From Phanerochaete sordida (Eukaryota; Basidiomycota; Agaricomycetes; Polyporales; Phanerochaetaceae): a stretch of DNA of 64,000 bases. The stretch spans positions 62,001 to 126,000 of the forward strand of contig BPQB01000045.1 in NCBI GenBank assembly GCA_019973155.2. The letters run 5' to 3'. Position numbers and translations under genes: made by a program. Under the pieces are notes generated by a model. It worked only from the letters and a program-made list of their open reading frames with translations, was not told the DNA's origin and searched no databases. Positions 56,142 through 64,000 of this stretch are shown in pieces (within the stretch, counting starts at the first letter, position 1; the number at the start of each line of letters is the position of its first letter).

Positions 56142-57784
56142 ATGCATTCGTGTCTCCTCATTGATGAAATCGCTACGACCGTCATCAGAAACCTCTGCGG
56201 ACTAAACCGCGACGCGGACGTCCTACATCTTGCGTTGACATGCCGCGCGCTGCATGAGCCTGCGATGGACGCGTTGTGGGCGCGGACGTCCTGGGTGCTT
56301 GGAAAGTTGCTGCTTTGCCTACCTTCGGACGCTGTTGTGCTCAGACGATCACGTCAGTCTGCGTATATAATCGTGAGCCTATATCTGCAGTACATCCACG
56401 ACTTTTTGTTTACCCATGCCTGCAGGTCATAGCGCGCACGCTTGTGCAATCTGAATGGTCTCGGTTCCAGCACTATGCGAAGCGCGTAGAACACGTAGAT
56501 CTGGGAACGCCGTGGGATGGCACAAGCTGCGAGACCAGCCTCCATATCGACCTCGACACTCTGAAACACATGTTGCGATCGAAGCCGTGGCTTGGGGCTC
56601 TGCTTCCCAACCTCCGGAGCATCTACCTGCTCCCAGTATTTCAAGCCTATCTCCCTCTGTTGCTACACTCCAACATCACGCATTTCTACATGGACGGCGA
56701 CGAGTACATGACCTGTACAGACATACAGAGAATTCTCGAGCCATTGCAAGTCTGTGCCCCGCGACTCGAGTCGTTCGTGTTACGAACCGACGGGCTGACA
56801 GAAGGACCAGATGGCGAAGTGATTTCCAAACAGTCTACGCTGTTTGCAAGTTTCACAGCGCTTCATTTACTCGATACCTCTGTTCCTCTCACACAGACCT
56901 CGTTCGCCCACCTAGGCACACACACCGTGCTGCGCAAAATCTGCCTATCGGCCCATGTACTACCCAGCCCCGCCATCAATGCTGCTGCACCCATTTCCAT
57001 CTCGTTTCCTCACCTGCGTGAACTGAAGCTCACAGACCGAGCAGTGGATCTTTCTCGACTGCTCGGCCTATGTTCGGCCCCGCACCTCACCACGCTGTGG
57101 CTCATCGTGACCATCAGTGCAGAAGAACTGAACGCGCCACTCGCCCCCACCCCCAATCCGTCCGCGTATTGCATGGATCACCTGGCAGCTGCGCTCAGCA
57201 GGTTCACCGCCCTAGAGACGCTACACGTTGAACTCCATCATGGTTACCTGGACAAACGCCCTCCAGGCCGTCAACTCATGCACGGCGACGCGTTCCTGCC
57301 GCTGACCGCGCTACGAGACCTCCGATGCCTTACCCTGCGCGAGTTCCCGGTCCACCTCACGCCCAGCGTCGTCGCAGCGTTGGCACGCGCCTGGCCGCGC
57401 CTGGAACGCCTGGAGCTGTCGCGTAAGACGAGAGTCCGAGACGAGGCGCGCGACGCGTTCAACACCGGCATCTGCATCGAGGATCTTTATCCGCTCGCGG
57501 CGCACTGCCCCTCGCTGCGCTCGCTTGTGCTCTCCGTCGCCCCCACGCCGCCTGCTACGCCGTTCTTCCGTGCCGACGAAGGCATGATCGTGCAGCGACG
57601 CCTCGAGCATCTAGATCTTCGCTACTCGCGCGTGCGCTCGGGGCAGACCTGCGAGCGTATCGCACGATTCCTGGGCGCTGTGTTTCCAAACGCACAGCTC
57701 CACAGCTGGGAAGAGAACAGGAAGATCATACATGAGATAGAAAGGATTATGCAAGAGTCTGCAATACTGGAGGATACATTGTGA
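56142..57784 (+). CDS. F-box/leucine-rich protein C
   Basis: Exons 56142-56372 (77 codons) and 56426-57784, 529 residues. MHSCLLIDEIATTVIRNL, then VLHLALTCRALHEPAMDALWA. The second exon begins VIARTLVQSEWSRFQHYAKR, which is the conserved post-intron block of the family, followed by leucine-rich repeats (LPNLRSIYLL, FPHLRELKLTD, AWPRLERLELS, HCPSLRSLVLSV) and RRLEHLDLRYSRV near the end. It shares a divergent promoter with gene B and is intact. Confidence 0.86.
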
Positions 57785-58245
57785 GCGGCCGTTACATCTA
57801 AAGACAAGGTCGCTAATTTTTTCCTAGTGCTTTGCGCTCATATCCTCTTTAATCTGCAGTTAACGTTCAACATCCACTTGCTCTCGTACAAAGCGCCGTT
57901 ATACGTAGATTTATCTATCCCAGACACCAGCTTGTCTGCACTTCCGTTGGACTTGCGGTCTCAATTCCATAATACCCGGCGGTGCCTCGATGTCTACGAC
58001 GAGAGGCTGCCTCGTGCGCTAATGGCGATTGCTGCGGTACTTCTAGGGCAGCATTCTGCTGCAAGCGAGGTTTGAGTAGCAATCTGAGTAGACGATGGTG
58101 AGACAATATAGGGAAGAGAGATGAGAGCCACCGTGTATACTGAGATTTGATTGACACAAAGGTTCGATCCGCTCCCGTATCAGAGAATGTGGTCCCGGAA
58201 ACCTCTGCAAAACGTCAGATATACTCAACAGATCAATGAGATTAC
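57785..58245. other. Convergent 3' spacer between F-box C and F-box D
   Basis: 0.46 kb, no gene. Confidence 0.4.
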
Positions 58246-59901
58246 TTACATGCTCTCAGCAATGGCGATCTCTAGCAGCCTGAACTTGCGCAACTCTTTT
58301 TCCACGTCAATATCCCCGACTTGCATATGTTCAATAGTGTTCGGGAATACAGCCAGCACGAACGCGGAAAGTCTCATGCGCTCCTTCGCATTGGGCATCC
58401 TGCCGGCTCCAAATAGCAGGTCGAGCTCCTGGAGGCACGTATGCGCCTTGGTCTCCGCATCGACTGCGCGCGCCATCGCCAGCGGCCCGACGCCCGCAAG
58501 TGGCACCGCGAGGCTACGGAGCGCAGGGCAATGCTGCGCAAGTGGATAGAGGTCCTCGAGATAGAGCGTCGTGGGGAAGTGCAGCCCGCGTGGCCCGCAG
58601 CACATCCCGCCGATGTGCAGCTCCTCGAGACTGCGCCACCCCAGCGCGAGCGCCGTGACGATTTCCGGGGTGAGGTGGATGGGGACGCTGCGCATCTCGA
58701 GGATGCGCAGGTTGGAGAGCGTGTCCAGGGGGAGCAGCGCCTTGCCGCTCACGAGCTGGGGGAGCATCGCGATGCCACGGCGCGTGGTCGTTGGGACTAT
58801 ATGTATCCGCAGCTCGATAAGCGAGGGGAAGTGCGCGAGCAGCATCGCGAGGCGATCCATCATGTATGCGGAAGAATCAGGGACAATCGCAATGTTGGCA
58901 TTTGCGTCCATCCCGTCGACGTCGAGGATGAGCGCGAGCTCCAAGCTGCGGATCACAGGCAGAGCCAGGAAGCTTAAGAGGGTCACGAGGTCGTCCGGGT
59001 GCGCCTTGATTTTCAGAGCCTGCAGGGCTTGGAAGCGCAGTGACCCCGGGGGCGTAGCTTCTGAGAGCGCGCGATCGAGGACCAGGGGTGAGCAAAGACA
59101 AGCACTTTGTAAGTCTGGGAGCAAGGATAGCTTGGCAAAGGTGGCATGCGAGATGGTGATTGCAGTGTGGAGGGACTGAAGCTTCTGGGACTTGTCGAGT
59201 AACTCAGCTTGCTCACTCTTCCCCTTGTTGGTCTGCTCGCCGCGGCGCGGAGCAGTGATGCGTACCCGGAGAACGAGAAGCTGTGAGACCCATGGTAGGA
59301 GCTGTGCGAGCACATGCGGCACTTCTTCGACGTCGCTAGACCATCCGATGCTGAGGTCGAACACGGTCAGCAAGAGTGAAGGAAATAGCCCATGAATGAA
59401 GCATTATACGATTGCATGTGGAGTATGCGAAGGCTCGGTATTAACGGGAGTTCTGGTGCCGACCCTAAGAGCTGCATGAGTGTTTCCCAAGGAAATGATA
59501 CAGCCTTGCTGTAGTGATCCTCGTCGTCTGGCTGTTCGAGGCTGACGAGCCGAACGCGCTTGGAGTGGTGCAAGAATCTGACCCAATCGGATTGTGAAGG
59601 CAGACGTGATAACGTCTATCGAACGGTAAGTCACTGCTGCATATTTTCTCAACAAATTTTCACTCACGACCTGCACAGAGGGACCAAATCCCATAGAAAC
59701 GCGCCTTTTTACCTGCAAAATCTCCGCAGGAAAGCATAGCATAAGCTTGCCCAGAGCTCAAGGTGTGTAGGCCCAGAGCGCGTCCATCGCTGGCTCGTAG
59801 AACGCGTGACATCCCAGGGCAAGATGGAGTAGGTCGGGTTCGCTGGAGCAGAATAGCGCCACAGCAGAAATAATTTCGTCAACGCGCAGGCAGTGATGCA
59901 T
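58246..59901 (-). pseudogene. F-box/leucine-rich gene D, probably inactivated
   Basis: Exon 1 (59901-59713) starts MHHCLRVDEIISAVALF and has the F-box block LLHLALGCHAFYEPAMDALWAYTP, but then an in-frame TGA (59760-59758) before ALGKLMLCFPAEILQ. In exon 2 the frame with SDWVRFLHHSKRVRLV and PSLRILHMQSYNASFMGYFL shifts by one base near 59372 into the long frame FDLSIGW..., which runs to 58246 with leucine-rich repeats. Two independent lesions make a non-functional gene likely. A sequencing error at either site cannot be ruled out. Confidence 0.72.
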
Positions 59902-60314
59902 GTTTGCGATCTACCGATCTCAGGCTCGGTGGTGGTTCGTGCTAGTACGATTCGAACCTGCGACGGTAGCGCGCATAGTTGGCGCGGGCGCACGTCTGGG
60001 GTCCATGCCAGACCCCGACGCAGCATCCGAAAGATTCTTCCTGCTCGAGAGCGCGATCCGTGATCTTTCTCAAGAACGTAGTGTACGCAAGGCGACGACA
60101 AGGTAGCGTAAGGCCAGCACATATTACACTCGTGAGAAGTGGCCTCCTCCGGCATTCTCCCGCAACGTCGACGCATGACTCCGCCAAAAAAAAAGAAATC
60201 TCAATAAAACGTCCAGACCGTCGGTCGCATGGCAGAGTCCACAGCGCACGTCTGTAAGATACTACTGTCAGCACAGGTATGAGCGTTGCGGAGAGACTCG
60301 CCTACGTCTACGAT

Positions 60315-61953
60315 CTATCCGACCCTGAATTCACTTGGTGCGTCCCCGAGCAACCGCTGGATCTCGCGCATGGCATCGTAGTCGGATATGCCGAACCGGT
60401 CGCGTACTTCCGGAAAAACGTCACGAACAAAGCGTGCGATTCGATAGCGGTCTTCTGCCTTCTCGGCATCATTGCAAAGCAGCCAGAGTGCGCGCAAGCT
60501 GCGATGCACAACCCGCGGCTCGAGGGAATCTTGCGAGGAACTCGGCGTGATGTCACTCGCAACAGCTACCACAAGCTCACGTAGTAACGGGCAGTGCTGT
60601 GCGAAGGGGTAAAGGTCCTCGATACCGATGGAAGGTTGGAACTGGGGCTCTGAGCGGCCCGCACGAAGGGAACCCCTTGGGAGGCGGAGAATCTCCATGT
60701 TTGGCCAGGCAATGGCGAGCGGCAAGATATGGTGTGGGCGAAGGTCGACGTGAAACCGCTCGAGATCGAGTGTAGAGAGTTTGGGAAGGCCGGTGAGCGA
60801 AAGAAGGACATCGCCTGAGATGATGTTTGGAAATGTGCCATCCATGCCGTCGGTGGTTATCGAGATCCAGATGAGGCTGGGATGGACAAATCGGCCCAAG
60901 GAGCGCACTGCCTCGTCGACGTCGGGCGCAGAGACGAGGGTGTTTTCGGTTGTGGACGCGGTACGACGGGGTTTTGCAAATCTCAGTTGTATGTGTTCGA
61001 TGGATGGGAGGGACGCGAGGTGTAGGAACGCCGCAAGTTCTTTCGCGGGCGCAGTGAGCCAGAGCTGGCGAAGGTTTGGGAATTTCAGGTGACCTAGCTC
61101 ATGCACGGTGTTCAAGTCGGTGTCTCGGAAGGGGGATGTTAGCTTCAGCTGCTCAAGACTTGCGGACTTTGACAGGTAGGCGAGCACCTCTGGTAAGACT
61201 GGAACGAACGTCTCCAGAGACCTGAGCCTTTTACAGGTGAACAGAACTGCAGCTTGAGCAGACGCTGAGCTGAGCTCGACTTCAAGCCCAGGTCCCTGTG
61301 GAGAAATGTCCAGGATCTTCAGCTGCGCGGCGCATGGCGCCAGCCTCGCAAGTGTCTTTTGGAGAGTGTCGTTCCCGGACGGCTTGATACCGCATAACGT
61401 GGCATTCGCGGTCATGAATATGTCCAAATAGTCGTAGAAGATATCATCGACCACGACGCTGCGAAGGCTGGGAAAGAGGTTGGTATCGTGGAAGCGATGT
61501 CGGAGAGCTCCGAGGAGCGAGATTGTTGCTGCTTCGCTGTCTTTAAACGCACTATGTCGAAAAAGACCGCACACGTAGATCCTCTTCACCCGCCTTGCAT
61601 GGTATCTAAATCTGTCCCACTCAGCGAGGTCAGGGGTTGTCTTCAGCCCGCACCCCTGTTCTGCGCGTCAGTGCTCATTACCGAATAAATTGTCCCGTAC
61701 AAGGGCTCACCACGGTAGGTTTGTAATAGGGCCTGGCATAGTCTATACGAAGTCTTGTGGTGTATATTCTGTGGTGAGGGAGACAAAGCAGCAGCTTTGC
61801 CAGCACGTACGGCGTGTAGGCCCAGAGCGTATCCATCGCCGGCTTATAGAACGCCTGGCAGACCAGAGCAAGGCGAAGTAAGGCCGTATCATTGGAAGCG
61901 AGACTGTCCGCAATATGGAACAGAATTTCGTTGATGTGAAGGCATGGATGCAT
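60315..61953 (-). CDS. F-box/leucine-rich protein E
   Basis: Exons 61953-61711 (81 codons) and 61655-60315, 527 residues. MHPCLHINEILFHIADSL, LLRLALVCQAFYKPAMDTLWA, then GCGLKTTPDLAEWDRFRYHA across the splice, followed by leucine-rich repeats (FPNLRQLWLTA, LPSIEHIQLRF, LPKLSTLDLERF, HCPLLRELVVAV). It forms a subgroup with gene F (same 81-codon first exon). It diverges from the FIT gene over 250 bp. Confidence 0.84.
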
Positions 61954-62203
61954 AGTGACCCAGGGTTGAAGAAGTTAACGAGCAACAGTCGAACATCTCT
62001 GGGCGTGCGGTGCCATTAGTCCTTCCTAGTTCCCGGGGTCCTTGTAAGCGCCCCCGTTACGTCAGTGCCTGCGAGCACGTGGCCCGCGGCAGTGGGGCAG
62101 CTGCCTGTTGTTCGCAGCTTTTCCTCCACTCTGCACTTGCTACATCCAACAGTAAGAACCAGGATTTGTATGCAACGAATATCGGGCTTACACGGTCATA
62201 GAT

Positions 62204-63099
62204 ATGCCAGGATTTCCCAGAAAAACAATGACAGCGCTCTCCGCCGTCGTGCTCTTCGGCACGGCTTACTCGGTCCTGTACAGCACGTATCTCGACACGT
62301 CGAATCCGCTGCTCACACACCTGCCACATCCATTGCACAAGACGCACTACTTTGCTACAAAAGCAAACGTGCTGAACGTGCTCTTCATCAAGAAGCTCTG
62401 GGCGTGGACGTCTGCCGCGTTCATCGCGCTGTACGTCACGAGCCCAATGAGCCTGCAAACCCGCGAACGAATTGTCAAGTTCTTCACGGAGACCGCCCTG
62501 TGGCTCCTCTTCACGGGCTGGTTCTTCGGCCCGTCGCTCCTCGAACGCTTCACCGCGACGACCGGCGGCGAATGCATCCTTCATTTGCCCGACGGCGCCC
62601 TCGTGACCGTCCCCCAGCAGTTCTGCTACTCGCGCTCGACAGTCTCCGCTAGCACGCATCCCGAGCTATTCACGGCGTCGCTTCTGCCTCCTGACGCGAC
62701 CTGGAAGCAAGTCCCCCGCCTCCGCCGCGGACACGACGTCTCGGGTCACCTCTTCCTCCTCACGATGTCGATCCTGTTCCTCACCGAGCAGGTCTCGTAC
62801 TCGTTCCGCCGCATGCAGGCCGCTGGAGGGCGCGCCGACGCTGCGTGGTCGTCCCTGCACAAGTGGGCCGTCGCGTTCACCGTCTCCGTCATTCTCCTCG
62901 GTTTCCTCGCGACATACACCACAAGCGTGTACTTCCATACGCCCCTGGAGAAAATCTCTGGATTCTGTAAGTCGCGTTACCACTTACCTCATTTGAAGCT
63001 GACAGCTCTGTAGTGCTCGGGCTCGCCGGATACGCTGTCACGCGCACCGCGTTCTTCCGCTCCGTCGCACCTGTGGAGGCACGTCCCGTGGAATCATAG
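62204..63099 (+). CDS. FIT-family lipid phosphatase (Scs3/FITM2-like)
   Basis: ER membrane protein of the fat storage-inducing transmembrane family, which acts as an acyl-CoA diphosphatase and is needed for lipid droplet budding and normal ER phospholipids. Exons 62204-62966 and 63014-63099, 282 residues, several hydrophobic segments. The two family histidines are seen in GHDVSGHLFLLTMSILFLTE (H182) and TTSVYFHTPLEK (H245), followed by ISGFLLGLAGYAV. An ordinary conserved gene between two F-box genes. Confidence 0.9.
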
Positions 63100-63478
63100 C
63101 CTCTTCGTAGCGGTACGATTTCTTAGCTGCTCCAGGTCTTTATCGCAACACGTCGCCTCCGTAGAACTCGAGATCCACCTCTCATTCGCATATGTAGTCT
63201 ACCGCCTATATAATACAATTCTATAGCTGTGGAGCGGTGATACTACACATACTCAGCATCTCATGATGCTAATCGCTGCGCCTCGGACACCAGTCGACGT
63301 GTTGGTACGACGTGGCTACATATTTCCAGGCTTCGAGGTACCCTGACCGGTGACCCCGGAGCTCTCACCAGGACCCCGTGCACTAGCACAGCGTTGGCGC
63401 GAGGCGCCTAGTTCCAAGTCCTGACCAAGTCCTGACTTCGACTCACCATCTGCTCACCATCCTTCTGAGGTTGCTATC
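63100..63478. other. Intergenic, FIT gene to F-box F
   Basis: 0.38 kb, no gene. Confidence 0.4.
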
Positions 63479-64000
63479 ATGCATCGTTGCCTTCATATCA
63501 ACGAAATCATCGTCTCTGTTGTTGTACACCTCCGAAAATATGACACAGACCTCCTTCATCTCGCTCTCGCCTGGCGGGTGTTCTACGAACCGGCGATGGA
63601 CGTGCTTTGGGCGTGTACGCCCTACGCGTTCGAGAAGCTGCTCCTGTGTCTGCCCTCAGATGCCATTCATACTATGCCAATTACTTGGAGGACAGAAGGA
63701 AAGTCGCGGAGCTTTGTCACTGTGAGTGCATGTTTCAGACATCATGTTCGGCCGGCTGGACTTACACTTGGTGGACACTAGTGCTGTGGACTCAAGAGAG
63801 AACCTCGCAGCTCTGAATGGTTCAGGTTTATCCATCATTCCAGGCGCATAAAGGAGGTGTCGTTGGCTCCCTTCTTCTGCACTGTCTCCGACAATCGCGA
63901 TAGCATCACCCTTGACGCTCTCAACAACCTACGCTCATACTTCAACGGTCGATGTATCTTTCCTAATCTTCAGGCATTGAAGGTCCAACTCGTCTTTGTG
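63479..64000 (+). CDS. F-box/leucine-rich protein F (partial, runs off the window)
   Basis: Exon 1 63479-63721 (81 codons): MHRCLHINEIIVSVVVHL, LLHLALAWRVFYEPAMDVLWA. Intron of 60 bp, then exon 2 from 63782: CCGLKREPRSSEWFRFIHHS followed by RRIKEVSL, matching the GCGLK..EW.RF..H block of gene E, continuing open to the window end (FPNLQALKVQLVFV). The 3' part is outside the window. No lesion in what is visible. Confidence 0.82.

Overview
The window is nuclear DNA of a basidiomycete fungus, most probably an Agaricomycete of the Polyporales type. The evidence is many 50-60 bp GT..AG introns, GC-rich third codon positions, and families typical of mushroom-forming fungi: FunK1 kinases, DUF6535 membrane proteins, expanded F-box/leucine-rich proteins, divergent G-alpha subunits and FAD monooxygenase expansions. 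The exon coordinates below were spliced by hand from splice signals, reading phase and comparison of paralogs within the window.

Layout. 0-9 kb holds single-copy housekeeping or signalling genes: the pre-rRNA processing factor Utp6 (-), a TCO89-like protein (+) and a divergent G-protein alpha subunit (+). 9.6-48 kb is an accessory region built around twelve copies of one group A (salicylate-hydroxylase-like) FAD monooxygenase, called FMO1-FMO12 here. Nine look full length, one (FMO1) is an open-frame short form lacking two internal exons, and two (FMO8, FMO12) are pseudogenes. Between them lie an intron-containing tRNA-Pro, the Golgi protein Got1, an array of tRNA T-arm-like repeats, two DUF4336 genes, a FunK1 kinase, a DUF6535 membrane protein, an F-box gene and relics of F-box and Scy1-like genes. 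50-64 kb has a second FunK1 kinase, a run of F-box/leucine-rich genes on both strands (one dead, one cut by the window end) and a FIT-family lipid phosphatase.

How it fits together. The FMO copies share the same five intron positions, and exons 1-5 are nearly always 137, 415, 119, 145 and 87 nt, so the array arose by whole-gene duplication. A three-gene block, DUF4336(-)/FMO(+)/FMO(+), occurs twice in opposite orientation (25.6-29.9 kb and 42.8-49.6 kb). A different FMO has died in each copy, leaving one working gene of each type. The most likely role of the array is a diversified set of flavin hydroxylases for aromatic compounds. No substrate can be read from the sequence, and no polyketide synthase, NRPS, terpene cyclase, P450 or transporter lies in the window to make it a classical biosynthetic cluster.
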